Shown here: positions 1 through 11,385 of the stretch, one piece after another
How the letters are laid out: each line of letters starts with the position of its first letter
How positions within the stretch are numbered: position 1 is the first letter of the stretch
Source of the DNA: Tubiluchus corallicola
Lineage: Eukaryota; Priapulida; Priapulimorpha; Priapulimorphida; Tubiluchidae
Length of the DNA stretch: 64,000 nt
Assembly: GCA_030141605.1 (NCBI GenBank)
Contig: JAQGDQ010000064.1
Location: 238,116 to 302,115, forward strand
Reading direction: 5' to 3'
Translations under genes and position numbers: made by a program
Notes under the pieces: generated by a model
Database searches by the model: none
Told to the model about the DNA's origin: nothing
The model's input: only the letters and a program-made list of their open reading frames with translations

Positions 1-782
1 AGTTAATTTTCTAGTGTTTAACTAGTTCTTAAAATTAAAGTAAAATATTTAATAATAATAAAATCTTCATCAGAAAGGTAACCCTTTCAGCTAGTTTATA
101 TTTTGGGACACTTATCAATATGTGTCTGCTTGGGCTTGGCATTGAGAATTTGATGACTTTTAGATATCACAAGAGTCATCACAAATTTTTTACAAAGTTT
201 TCCCACTTTTCTTTATCCATCCAAATTTTCTTTATTTTCAAGGACTGTACGGTATTCTTACAGTTATTTAATGTGCAATGCCTCACCATCATTATTTGTT
301 GATGTTGTTGTCATAAAGTTAAGAAAATTCGTCGCGAACTTTGATTTGCTATTCGCATCTTATCACCGCTGACTTGATTTTCTTGATTGCAGCTTTCTAA
401 ATTAGCAAGCTGAAGTGCTAATGGAAAGGCAATATACTCTAGGAAGTGAAGTTAGCAAATTTATTGAACGATAATGGAAAGTAGCTTGCTTGGCTTAGTA
501 CCATTTTGAGCGAGCCTGCACGGTGGCGGCATCGTGTGGTCGACTAAAGAAATGCGTAGTTCAATCTCGTTTTTAGTTTCCTTCATTTCAACACAAAATC
601 GTTAAATATTAGTTGATCAAAACATATTAGAAAAATAATTATTGTACTACTTTGATGTTATTGTGCGTTTTACAAAAATCATTAATCCTTTCTTGGCATT
701 ACTTGCATTTGTTTGCTGTACCATAATAGTCTAAACTTGTTTATTTTATTATTGTTTATTTATTTACTTGTTTACTTTTCAG
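1..782. other. Non-coding start of window
   Basis: No exon, RNA gene or recognisable repeat is visible. The short open frames here have no family features. Because the exon beginning at 783 starts in phase 2, this stretch is probably intron of the same gene. Its last 20 bases form a pyrimidine-rich acceptor tract ending in CAG. Confidence 0.5.
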
Positions 783-958
783 ACAACAGCAGGAGTTACA
801 GCAGATCGAGAACAGGGAAGTTGGGCGTCGGTTACTCAGGGAAAAAGCCAAGAAGAGGGAGAGGCGTTCCAGCAGCAAGCGACATAAGAGCTACCGTAGC
901 AAATCCGACCAGAGCGAGGTGACGCCCCTCAACTCTCCCCATTCCCACGATGAAATAG
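783..958 (+). CDS. Exon A of unrecognised gene
   Basis: Acceptor TTTTCAG at 776-782; donor G|GTATAT at 959. Phase 2 start, phase 1 end. It encodes a Gln/Glu-rich heptad-like segment, then a Lys/Arg/Ser-rich segment, and ends with NSPHSHDEI. The same DNA is also open in another frame (Arg-rich), but only this frame joins exon B in phase. Confidence 0.6.
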
Positions 959-3372
959 GTATATAGTTGCCAGTGCGCATACGAGCACTTTTCTTTAATC
1001 GTTGTGAAATTATACTAGCTTGATGAAAAGTTGGTTCTTTTTTCCCCTTATCTTTGCTTTTTTAAATAGTGTGAATTCTTGGTATTCCACTGATTATGTT
1101 AATTTTTCTCATCATGAAGAGAACCCTATAAGCACACATTTACCTCACAAAGTGATAGACACAAAATAAATGGGGGGCAATACTCGCTTTGAACCTTTGT
1201 AGATTTATGAACTCCATTGACCAAACTGCAACTTTGCGAGCTGTTATGAATTTTTCAACAACTTGGGCACCCTGTCGAATGCTGGGGTTTAATACAGAAC
1301 CTACTCGGCCTACCAAATGTAATTAGTTGTGGCTGGACTGGAATCTGTCTCATTTTGAAGTTTTAATCCCTTCAAAATATCTTCTCTAAGTCAGCAGCAA
1401 CATATTGGTTTATTAATGCCTAGACTTGCTTTTCTTAAAACTCAAAACATTCTGATACAATGTGGCATTCATAGCTGAGTGGTCATAGTATGCATTTGAA
1501 TAAAAAGATAGCGTCAAATATGATTAGTTAATGGATGGCTGAGTACCAAGAAGACTATTTCTGGGTAGTTCCGTCTGCCGTTGGTCATAACCTCATCCGG
1601 CTACTTTTTCATTATATTTGGGTTCGAGCATGGCTGCACCGGTTCAATGTCTCATCCCAGAGGACCTTTCCTTTTTCAGTTTTCGCCTTCCTCGCAAAAC
1701 AAAACGAGAATGTGGAAAACATTTAACAAAGAGAATGCGCTTTGTGTATGATTCTGTCAGTTATCAAAACATCCTTTCTACAACAATATCAAGCTTTTTG
1801 CGCCAAACAAACATGTGTGCCAAAAATAATCTGCGTACAATAATAACAAACATCGTTGTTGGTATAACCTTAGACTTGGAGAAAAGTCTAACCTCTAACC
1901 TTAGAGAAAACAGCATTGTGTACGTACTTTTATCCAGGATGTCTGGCAAAGCGTGCATTATTGTTACGCTATGTTTACATGCATTATTATAGGTAGAACA
2001 CTAAATTCATTGAAATTCAGTATCACTTTGACGTAAAAGTGTTCACCTCAGTACATTTTTCTAACATTTTTCTTTGACATAGTATCTTGACTAGCACATG
2101 CTTAGGCAATGCACGAAGCCGCAGGATTTGCCAAATCTGAGCTGAGAAAAGTAAAATATTTTGTGCTTAAGTTGCAAAAACATGACCCACTTTGAAATTT
2201 CCAAGAGTTTTCATTCATATAAGAAATGAAAACGTAGAAAATATTTGTAGCGCATTTTTCAAGAGAAAAACCAAGATTCACGCCGCTCTCACAGTTGGTG
2301 CAAAGACCACTACTAAACTGATAAGGATCTCAGTCTGGAACTAGTAAGTTAGTAAGAAGAAATTTCGTAAGATAGTGCAAAGCTCCCCAAGAAAATGAAC
2401 AAACGGAGGCACTACAGTTGAGGAGGGATCAAGCACAGTTGCAAAAAAATCAAAAAGCACGGATGGTGTTTTAATGCCTGTTTTTGATATTTAGACATCA
2501 AAACTGCAAAATCCACAATCCATTAAAGACATCCTATATACTTTGTTAATAAGCATCTAAAATTAAAGGAGGAAAGAGTATTGTATCACTTAGTTTTAAA
2601 TCACTAGTATCAATGAGCAAAGCACGCGGTATTCACTCCTGGGCTGTATGAGCCTTTTGGTGTAAGTCTTAAATCTTGGGCATGTTAGGTTTAATTAGCG
2701 TTTAGCATTTTGTTGAAATTTTCAAATGATTGTGACTGTTTTCAATTTCGGACCTCAGGAAATCTCGTACTTAAATATCTGTACTGATGTGAAAAACCTA
2801 TAAAAAAGAGCATGATTTTATCTGTATCTGTATCAGTGTCTGTGTCTGTGTCTGTGTCAGTGTCAGTGTCAGTGTCTGTGTCTGTATCTGCATATCTGTA
2901 TCGCATCCGTATCCGTATATGTATCTGTACCTGCATCTGTTCTTTATCTGTGTTTGTAACTGTAACTGCACCTGTATCTGTTTCTATATCTGTATCTGCG
3001 TCTGTGTCTGCGTCTGCGTCTGTATCTGCATCTGCTTCTGCGTCTGCACCTGTATCTGCATTTGTATCGGCATTGTATCCGGCATTTAGAAACCTTGATT
3101 TCTGCAGGTGTTGCGGAGAATGTGGCTCACACCTGGCGACGGACATCTGACCTCACGATGGGTGACCGAGTGGGTGACGTTGCAGGAGAGAGCAACAACT
3201 TGGAGTCGTATGAACGTGATGATAAGAACACTGATGCATCGTTCCTTCCGCCATGTTTGGAACGCAATCGAAGCATGCGAAGTCTTAGTGCCAAAAGTGC
3301 GGTGACGGACATGGAGAAAAGAGGAATTTCTCCAATGTCTCCTCACTCGCCTGTCTTTCTATACGAGGAGAG
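783..3372 (+). CDS. Unrecognised gene, two internal or 3' exons (783..958, 3108..3372)
   Basis: Two exons are inferred from splice signals and reading frame. Exon A follows TTTTCAG and starts in phase 2. It reads QQQELQQIENREVGRRLL, then a Lys/Arg-rich and Ser-rich stretch (REKAKKRERRSSSKRHK), and ends in phase 1 before GTATAT. Exon B follows TTTCTGCAG in matching phase 1. It reads VAENVAHTWRRTSDLTMGDR and continues into a polar, Ser-rich region with SPMSPHSPVFLYEER. The first part looks like a short coiled coil followed by a basic segment; the rest looks disordered, as in the cytoplasmic tail of a membrane or scaffold protein. I do not recognise the family. GC content is clearly higher than in the flanks, and the phases agree, which supports coding. 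Exon B can end at AG|GTGCGT (3372) or run to a TAA at 3394 as a terminal exon. The 5' part lies before the window. Confidence 0.6.
2815..3072 (+). repeat. TCTGTR hexanucleotide array next to a splice acceptor
   Basis: About 43 units of a degenerate hexamer TCTGTA/TCTGTG/TCAGTG, with TCTGCA and TCTGCG variants toward the right. It is open in several frames, giving artificial Val-Ser or Asp-Thr repeat proteins that are not genes. The array ends about 35 bases before the CAG acceptor of the exon at 3108, so it forms the upstream part of that intron's UG/pyrimidine-rich 3' end. Confidence 0.9.
3108..3372 (+). CDS. Exon B of unrecognised gene
   Basis: Acceptor TTTCTGCAG ends at 3107 and the first two bases complete a Gly codon with exon A. 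It contains VAENVAHTWRRTSD, an acidic/polar middle, RSMRSLSAKSAVTDMEKRG and SPMSPHSPVFLYEE. The donor is AG|GTGCGT; without splicing the frame continues RCVGIFR and stops at 3392-3394, so this could also be the last exon. Confidence 0.55.
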
Positions 3373-3679
3373 GTGCGTAGGTATTTTTAGATAAATTCAT
3401 CGATGTCATCGTCGTAGTAGTACATCGTCACAGTCAAATTCAACTCACGTCTTTAGGAAAAGTTAGTTTTGTCGAATTACATTTTTTCTATTTTCTGTGA
3501 TGAACTAAGACTTTAAATTACTAGCACACAAAACAGCTTCAGCTATAGTGTCTAAAAAGAAGTAAAAAAACATATAAATGAAGAAAAGAAACAGTACAAC
3601 AAAAAGATGGGAGAATAACAAACAAATTATATACATACTACTCATCGTTGTCTTTGTTATGTGTAATGAATGTACTCAC

Positions 3680-3760
3680 CACAACAACAACAACAACAAC
3701 AACAATAATAATAATAATAATTATTATTATTATTATTATTATTATTATAATAATAACAAT
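3680..3760. repeat. (CAA)n(TAA)n(TTA)n microsatellite
   Basis: A run of CAA, then AAT, then its inverse ATT units, so the AAT/ATT halves form a perfect palindromic hairpin. It sits exactly at the 3' end of a SINE-like element read on the minus strand and probably grew from that element's tail. Confidence 0.9.
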
Positions 3761-3994
3761 CTTTATTTAAAGTCGGCTTTTAGATACAAAATTAACATAA
3801 GTTCAAAGAGCTTATTGCCTACTGTAAATAACAATTCTTCAACTACGTAACAGAGACTATCATTACCCCGCTTTTACACTATACACCAGGCACAGTACCA
3901 GCGGTACTATAAAGTCTTTGGAACAACCTAGCCGCAGTATCGAACTCACGATCTCCCAGACTTATACCAGTCGAACGTAGCTATTTCGACCCAT
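3761..3994 (-). mobile_element. tRNA-derived SINE (minus strand)
   Basis: Read on the minus strand, the head has an A-box-like TAGCTACGTTCGACTGG (3968-3984) and a B-box-like GAGTTCGATAC (3937-3947), the split polymerase III promoter of tRNA-derived SINEs. The segment between the boxes is too short for a full tRNA. The body runs to GCCGACTTTAAATAAAGATT and then into the ATT microsatellite, a typical SINE 3' tail. Confidence 0.5.
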
Positions 3995-6900
3995 GTCAAC
4001 TAAACAAATTCACTTCACAATTAATTCAATGTGAACCAAACTTCAGAATGTTTTGCAAGCGAAATTAGTCGTATCAGCTGCTGTCCAGAAAGACATAAAC
4101 TATTTTAGTGGTGACGAAGTTTGTGATCTATGAACAGGCCACTGTAACGAAGAGTCATCTGTCATGATGCCTTTCACGCAACCTTCTGTAAATCAAGTCG
4201 AATGATGCTGACACCGTTACTAAATATTATCTAATTTCCATTTATTTTTAGGTTAGAAATTAGGACTAACTCAACTTCGAACATGTACCTCTCATTCAAT
4301 TTAATTCACTTCAAGCATTAAGTGAGAAAAAATAACTTTGATTCTAAACCTGGTCCGGCCTATATAATTTATAAGCTTGTCTATGATGGGTGTGATCGAC
4401 TGCATATAGGCCAGAACAAAAGGTATCTTTATTACAGGTCAAACGAAAACATTTGACACAAACATTGAGCATGGCCGTCACCACATGACCATTGAGCATT
4501 GTGGTAGTCTTTCTTGACGGAAAATTTAGCTTACAGACCTGTGTTGAATTTAAAGTGGAAGCGTTTAAATGTAATCTGATTCTTAAATTACATTATCTGG
4601 TAATTCTATCTGAAAATCTTATTATAATACATACACTGAAGCGTAAATAAGATCTTATTTTTATATATTAACAAAAATAATCGTTATTACTTTTTTGCAC
4701 AAATACAATTTACTGCATATGGGCATATTATTATCTATTTTAGTATATCATATTTGTATTACCCAGGTTTTCCAAATCCCCTAAGCTGTTAGTAAAATGA
4801 TGATAATGGAAAACTGTATATTACTAAATGTTTGAATTATGTCATGCGTAATGAATGATTGAATCATCGTCAACATGTCAAACCGTTTCAAACATATAGC
4901 GGCTCACTGAAGACAACAAAATATTGTGCACAAAACTAGGTAACGATATGTACAGGAAAATATATTTCAAAACTGTAATAATTCATTTCACTTCGCTACT
5001 GCATAATCAAGGTTTCCTAATGTTAAGCTTGCTTACTACGACCTTAGCCTTTGCCTTTATGTAACAACATGAAAATCTTAAACGTTTCAAAAAGTAGACC
5101 TATAGAAAAATTCCGTGCCAGTGTAACACAGTATGCAGAGTGCTAATATCTTAAGCCAACAATAATTCTATACTAAAATGGTTAGTATAGAACTTTATTT
5201 TGTTTATTAAGTGTACTATTATTATTGGACAAGCACGAAATTTTTAAATAAGTGATATAAATGGACACTAAACCACTTCAAGTGGAGTTACTAAAATCAA
5301 GTTTAAAATGCTTAACACAACACGAGATACGAATGTATTTGCTTTGTGCAGACTAAACGAATTGGAATACATACTGGCAATATGTATTCTATATACACAT
5401 TACCAAATATGTACACAGTACTAAATACACATTACCAATACTTACGACTGAAGAATTATTACTAATTTAGTATTCTTAGAACCAGTACATTTTATACGAT
5501 AAACTATACATTGTTGTAATTTTATTGTCCGTTGATATTTCTTAACCGTCAACCAACCAGGCCCAATAAGCTACTTTTTAAGGTTACTAGACAGTTACTA
5601 GTAAACTTAACAAGTACATTATTGACTTGGTTGCTTGACGGTTAAGGAACCATCAACCGACAACAAAATTGCAACAACCTTCAGTTTACATTCGACTAAA
5701 ATAATAAGATGTGTTTGGGATTTCATTTAGTGAGCTCAAAAAGTAGTTACCCAAATTTTATTTTCTCACCAACTCCATACCAGAATTAAGAAACGAATAA
5801 AACAAAACGAGCAACCTGAAGTAAATGTAAATGTATAGTAGTCAAACACAGGCAAGTCAAAATTTTTCATACGTTATGAGATTTTCACTACATTCATCAA
5901 GTCTACATTCACCACAAATTCAACACAGCATTCTACATCTGCACAAAATATACTAACTGACAGAAAGTTTTTCAATTTCATTTAATGTCACTGAAATCAG
6001 ATAAAAACTTAATGAAAATTTTTTTAGAAGAAATGTATTATTATTATTGAAATTTTGCGGTACCTATAACAGCGTTCAACACGGATCAATATTCATCTCA
6101 AACGGCAATCTTTTTTCTTGAATGATGCAACCAAAAGCTGTTGACATATTATATTCTTTAAAATGGAAAAGTCGAAAATGCCAAAGATTTGGTAATTCAG
6201 GAACATTGCACGAACAGCTCCCTCGAATTCGTATCGGCGTCTATATTTCAAAATGTGTGCATTAGGTGGCGCTGGTGTAGTTTCCTCGGTTGATATGCGA
6301 GACAGAAGGGGAATGGTCTCCTGCAGAGTTTGGAAAGGTAAAGCGGATATGGCCTACTGCTTTGAGAGCTATGAAGCTAGCAAGAAAAGATAAACGAACC
6401 ACCAACTGTAACAGCTGCAAACTCACGAAGTTTCCACATATTACAAGATAGTTTAGACTATTTAGAGAGTGGTTCTCGAAACCCTAAACAAAAATAATTG
6501 TCTATAGAGCTAAACCCTGCTTTTCTAAAACAAGTTACCTTCATTCGCATCGCTTAATAGACCTATTAGGAAGAATTTAGGCCTATTTGGCCTATATACT
6601 TTTTACAAAATGATGAAATCACTCTGTTTATTTCCAGTTTCGAAAATTTGACATATCACACATAATTAACTTCTTCTGTCTAATGCCTGTTTCACTCACA
6701 TCTAATACGTATTTCTTTGCTATTTCTTTCGTATTTTCATACCTATCACCTTTTAATAGTTGTTTTGAAAAGAAGTTGATGGGAAATGTAAATGTGGATC
6801 CGAGTAGAATGTTTAGAGCACATTCCTCTGCGCCCTCTTTCTACGAAAATGAAAAATGAATGGTCGTGTATAGGAAGGAGTATCTGATAATGATGGAATA

Positions 6901-8200
6901 GATCGAGTTTTGTTTCAAAATATTGATTGATACGGGTAAAAAATTACTCAGCAATATAACGAAAAAGCGCTGCAAAAAGTTTGTGTACATTTACATGTTC
7001 TATAAAGTGGGAGCAATAATGAAATGAACGCGGAAAGTACGAAACGGAGTAAAAGGTAGCCCAAAGCGGAGCTAAGAAAAGAAGGGAGAAATATAACACA
7101 GCTGAGAAAGCAAGCGCCTATATATAACCATAGCGCAACGAAAATAGATACATTTAACATATACCCCTACTGACCCTAGCGGACGGGCTGGCTCTACAGT
7201 AAGCCTGCTTTTGAGAGGGAAGCCAGCTAGCTAGCTGCAGCGAGCTAGTGAAAATCAATATGCTATTTCATTATTTATGCCCATACTCTCAGCAAAGCAC
7301 CAAAGCGTCAGCTAGTTGCAGCGGTTTTCTCTCTCTCGCGCTCTCTCTGCCTTATCATCAGGAACTGTCATTTGCGGGATGTGGATGCAACACAGACCAC
7401 ATAATAGCTTCGAGCCTGCTTGCTGGAAAGTGTAGTTGATTGTGAATATAACGCGGTAATGGTGGAAGCCAGGCTGATAAGCATCTATTGGAACGATTTG
7501 TTATTTGTCCGAACAAGTGATGTGCTGTGTCATCGATAACAGAGTAGTGTATGAGACGCGCAACGGTGATTTAACCTTGAAAACAATAGCCGCTATTATA
7601 TTATAATGACGTAATTATCAGAATTTTCGTGAACTAACAAAAGTTCGTTATCAGATTAATCGTCACGAACTTTTTCACTGTTTCGCACTTGCGCGGATGT
7701 AATACACATGTCTTTTGGTGGAAGTTAATCATTTTTTATTTAGAAATTAATAGATAATTTCGTTTATAAATGTTTCACAAGAATACTCTGCCTTTGCAGC
7801 GGACTGTAGAACTAGCGGGCTTTGAAATGAATGCGGGATAGAATATAAAGGAAGCCAGCGATTTTGTCTACAGTATTTTATGCTGTTCAGCTGTTACAAC
7901 GAATTTTACTTGCATCTCTCTTAAATGAAGCCATTTGCTCTTGATCTTCAAGAAGCATCTTTAACGCTGTTCTCTGGTACTGCGCAATTAACAGGAGCAG
8001 AAATTCCTGACTAACGGCCTCAGTCCTCATGACTTTTCGTATGCCAACTTCAACTCAGAAATCATGATGACGTCATGGGTGCTACGAAATCGCAGAAGTC
8101 TTCTGCATTTGTAAATGTACCACCTCAATTTATGTCACCAGAATATTAGCAGCTCAATTAACAAGTGATCAGCACTTTCAACATCACCAGCTGGTAATCT
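3995..8200. other. Intergenic region upstream of Kv1
   Basis: No exon of a recognisable family is visible. 3995-6200 is AT-rich. 6200-6400 and 7170-7460 are locally GC-richer and could hold untranslated exons or promoter of the channel gene. A full cAMP-response palindrome lies at 8068. TATA-like strings occur at 7119 (TATATAACC) and 7843 (ATATAAAGG), but neither can be tied to a start site from sequence alone. Confidence 0.4.
8068..8075. promoter_or_regulatory. CRE palindrome TGACGTCA upstream of Kv1 ATG
   Basis: A perfect 8-bp CREB/ATF site centred about 130 bases before the Kv1 start codon, in presumed promoter or 5' UTR. Consistent with cAMP/Ca2+-responsive control, but function is inferred only from motif and position. 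Confidence 0.35.
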
Positions 8201-8313
8201 ATGGAAGCAGCAATGGCTGGAATTGATGGTGGTGGTCACACCGCCTACGAGCAGGCCATGAGGAAATTTCCATGGTTTATGCCTCCTCGCGTCCCCCTGT
8301 ACATGAATCCTAG
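8201..8313 (+). CDS. Kv1: Kv1 exon 1
   Basis: 37 codons plus two bases, encoding [20 protein letters not shown] followed by [18 protein letters not shown]. Donor AG|GTAACG. The N-terminus lacks a clear inactivation ball (no hydrophobic start followed by a basic cluster). Shaker genes often use alternative first exons; none is recognisable here. Confidence 0.9.
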
Positions 8314-11300
8314 GTAACGTTTATTGTTCGAAAGTTTGGCCACGGGGAGTAGGCACAGGCTGTAAAAAAGCTTCAAAAAGTAGAAAAAAAATTATCCTGG
8401 AAATAGATGAGAAGCAGTATTGTATCTGTTGTCTACAATAGAAATACAACATTGTTTCCAATATATTACCATTATTGTTTCTACTTTTTATACCTTTTCA
8501 GACTGTACCTAGCATCCAAGTGGCAACCTCAACACCCCCCCATGCTTATTGCAGATAATATTACTTACTGGTTACAACCTCAATTGCTTTCACATGCAGT
8601 AAATTTACTATAATAGAAAATTAATCATATTATGCTGTTTAGAACACGAATGAATTTTGTGATGTAAAAATTTTAGATAAAAAAATTTTCACTGACGTTT
8701 TGCTTCTATAATTACGACATTACTTTGTAAATAGAACACATCCTTCATCTGCTTGTTGCTTGGGCTTAGTTGAAAATGCTTCAAATGATACAAGTTCATC
8801 TTGCTGTGTTTCTTTGATTTAATGCAATGACTGTTTGGAATCAGTCCCCAGTTGAATAAACAAGGTCCCAAGAATTGAACACACAGCTTTTTAGTTACAT
8901 TCCAGATATTCTAGCCACACCACTGGCTTACCATGCACCAACTGTCTTAAATTTAGTGCTTATCTTTCTCAGTTTGTGTTGCAACAAAAACTTACCAACA
9001 TTCATTAAGGTGAAATAAACGATTAAAAGAAAATTAAAGCTAAAGGAAAATGCTGTTGATACAAGCTGCAACTGACGTAGCTTTGCCCTCCACCTTTCAG
9101 TAGTTTTGTTATTGCATTATTATTCAACTTTCACCAGGTTCCTATTTCTAATTTGTTTTAGGTACAATAGAAATTTCAGTTGCAGATTAGTTTGTTGAAC
9201 AACACAGTTAACTTTAAGTTGTTTGTTTGTTTGCTAGCGTGCTTATTTTTGTTTGTTCGTTTGTTTATGTTTGTTTGTTTTTTTTGTTTGTTTGCTAACC
9301 TTAACCATAAGTGGTATTACCTACTAGCTAACTTAGAAAGAAGACATATTCAGACAAAACCAATTACACTGACCTTGCACACCATATGATACCAGCGCAA
9401 GATATATTTCTACTAGACTTAATATTATTTATTTTGATGTCATTCACAGAAAATGTGCATACAGTTTATATGTCAGGCTGAATAACAGTGAAAATTTTAT
9501 ATGCAAAAACATTTTAAACAGTGATGTAAAATTTTCTTCTGTAATTAGATGTCATTGGCGTAGTTTGTTATATAGTTAATTGTTATTTGTGTTATTGTTG
9601 TGTTTCATGATTTATTGTATTATTTGTATTAATTTGTAATGTGTTTATGAACTTTGCGAAGTTTGAAATAAAGTATTAAATCTAAATCTTGCACAAGGCT
9701 GGACACATGACGATAAGCTATTTATTGCTTCTAGGCACACGAGAAAAATTTCTCGATATTAACGAAATTTTGTTCATGCAGTTAGTTTATTGATCCCATG
9801 TGGGGTAAATTGCTTGAACTCTATGTGGTTTAGAAACGAAATTCCTTATAACATGTCCCAGTCGTAATCGTCCTAATAATTTCTTTAATTACTAATTTAC
9901 CTCATTTTCTCTTCCAGGGCATACAAGTTTCCTGATGAACCAGATGTGGAGAGCAGTCGGCATGCCTGTCGCGCAACAGAATCAGACTGCTGTGAACGCG
10001 TAGTGATAAATGTGAGTGGCATGCGATTCGAAACAAAACTACGAACTCTCAATCTCTTTCCAGATACGCTACTCGGTGATCCTCAAAAACGTATTCGTTA
10101 CTTCGACCCATTGCGCAATGAATACTTTTTTGATCGAAACCGGCCGAGCTTCGATGCAATTCTGTATTATTACCAAAGTGGTGGTAGATTACGCAGACCT
10201 GTAAATGTCCCATTAGATGTGTTTACTGAAGAGATTAGGTTCTATGAACTAGGCGAAGCTGCATTGGAAAAATACCGTGAAGACGAAGGTTTTATAAAAG
10301 AGGAGGAACGACCCCTTCCGGAAGGTGAACTCCAGCGAAAGCTATGGTGCTTATTAGAGTACCCTGAAACGTCTCAATGGGCGAGAATTATAGCTATATT
10401 CTCAGTATTTATAATCTTACTCTCGATCGTGATATTTTGCCTGGAAACACTTCCAGTGTTCAGGCACTATAAAAAAGTAACAGGACCACATAATAAGACT
10501 TCTTTCAAAGATGATACAGTGCCACAAAAGACTGATCCGTTTTTCATTATTGAGACTATATGCATCATCTGGTTCACCACAGAATTAACGCTGAGGTTTG
10601 CTGCCAGTCCAAGTAAACTTCAATTTGCGCGTAGCATTATGAATATCATTGATATGGTGGCTATTATTCCTTACTTTGTCACATTAGGTACTGTATTAGC
10701 CAATGAAGAGAAGAGCAGCAGTCAGGCTATGTCACTGGCTATTCTTCGTGTGATTCGTCTAGTAAGGGTATTTAGGATATTCAAATTATCGCGACATTCA
10801 AAAGGACTGCAAATTCTAGGACAAACGTTAAAAGCAAGTATGCGGGAACTTGGCTTGCTAATATTCTTCCTGTTTATTGGGGTAATATTGTTCTCTAGTG
10901 CTGTGTATTTTGCAGAACAAGATAATAATCAGACACATTTTACCAGTATACCAGATGCCTTCTGGTGGGCTGTTGTCACTATGACAACAGTTGGTTATGG
11001 TGACATGCGACCCGTCAGTTATGGCGGCAAAATAGTTGGTTCACTGTGTGCCATAGCAGGTGTGCTAACCATTGCTTTGCCTGTTCCAGTCATTGTGTCA
11101 AATTTCAACTATTTCTACCACCGAGAAACAGACAATACTGAGCAACAGCTGTGCCTAAGTGAAACAGATGCAGATAACTCGCCTCCAAGTTCTGTGGGTG
11201 ATGACGGACAATATTTATCTGGCTCAATCAAGCGCAAGTCAACTATTAGCAACAGTAGCTCAGATATGGTAGAAATGGAAGAAGGACTCGGAACTAGGAG

Positions 11301-11385
11301 TCAAGAAGTGAGTAAAAATCCAGGACAGCAATGCAATACTAGTCACAATAATGTTAATTCACTCAGCATAGAGACTGATGTATGA
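8201..11385 (+). CDS. Kv1: Shaker-type voltage-gated K+ channel (Kv1), two exons
   Basis: Pore-forming alpha subunit of a tetrameric delayed-rectifier or A-type K+ channel in the plasma membrane. Exons 8201..8313 and 9918..11385 join in phase 2 (AG|G, Arg) to give 526 residues. The ATG at 8201 is preceded by an in-frame TAA at 8195. Visible: N-terminal [11 protein letters not shown]1 tetramerisation domain from about residue 64 (ERVVINVSG...[18 protein letters not shown]) to [19 protein letters not shown]1 near 191-215; S1-S2 loop with glycosylation site NKT (residue 230); S4 near 312-333 ([18 protein letters not shown]); pore filter TVGYGD at 395-400; PVP gate hinge in S6; C-terminal ETDV. 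The T1 sequence and ETDV assign it to Kv1 rather than Kv2-4. The residue after GYGDM is Arg402, the external TEA site. Subunits should interact with MAGUK PDZ domains via ETDV. Confidence 0.97.
8314..9917 (+). other. Kv1 intron 1
   Basis: GTAACG...CTTCCAG intron of 1604 bases. It holds a TTTG-rich microsatellite (about 9221-9292). At 9590-9685 there is a stretch resembling a retroelement 3' end (GTTTGAAATAAAGTATTAAA). The open frames inside are short and without features. Confidence 0.85.
9560..9690 (+). mobile_element. Possible LINE 3' tail
   Basis: T/G-rich sequence ending ...GAAGTTTGAAATAAAGTATT, the style of non-LTR retrotransposon 3' UTRs with a terminal AATAAA and A/T-rich repeat. No coding part is attached. 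It could equally be a cryptic polyadenylation region of the intron. Confidence 0.25.
9918..11385 (+). CDS. Kv1: Kv1 exon 2 (T1 domain to C-terminus)
   Basis: Acceptor TTCTCTTCCAG at 9907-9917. Encodes [16 protein letters not shown]1, S1-S6 and the cytoplasmic tail, ending GTA-TGA (11380-11385) after ETD. A single large exon for the channel core is usual for Kv1 genes. A GTGAGT donor consensus lies inside the tail at 11308. Confidence 0.95.

Noticed and set aside
2742-3150. Long open frames on both strands encoding Asp-Thr or Val-Ser repeats
   Set aside because: Produced entirely by the TCTGTR hexamer array; only the right-hand edge overlaps the true exon.
3578-3850. Open frame with poly-Asn and poly-Tyr
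   Set aside because: Translation of the CAA/TAA/TTA microsatellite and SINE tail.
7119-7850. TATA-like strings TATATAACC (7119) and ATATAAAGG (7842) as Kv1 promoters
   Set aside because: Such strings are frequent in this AT-rich DNA and no start site can be assigned.
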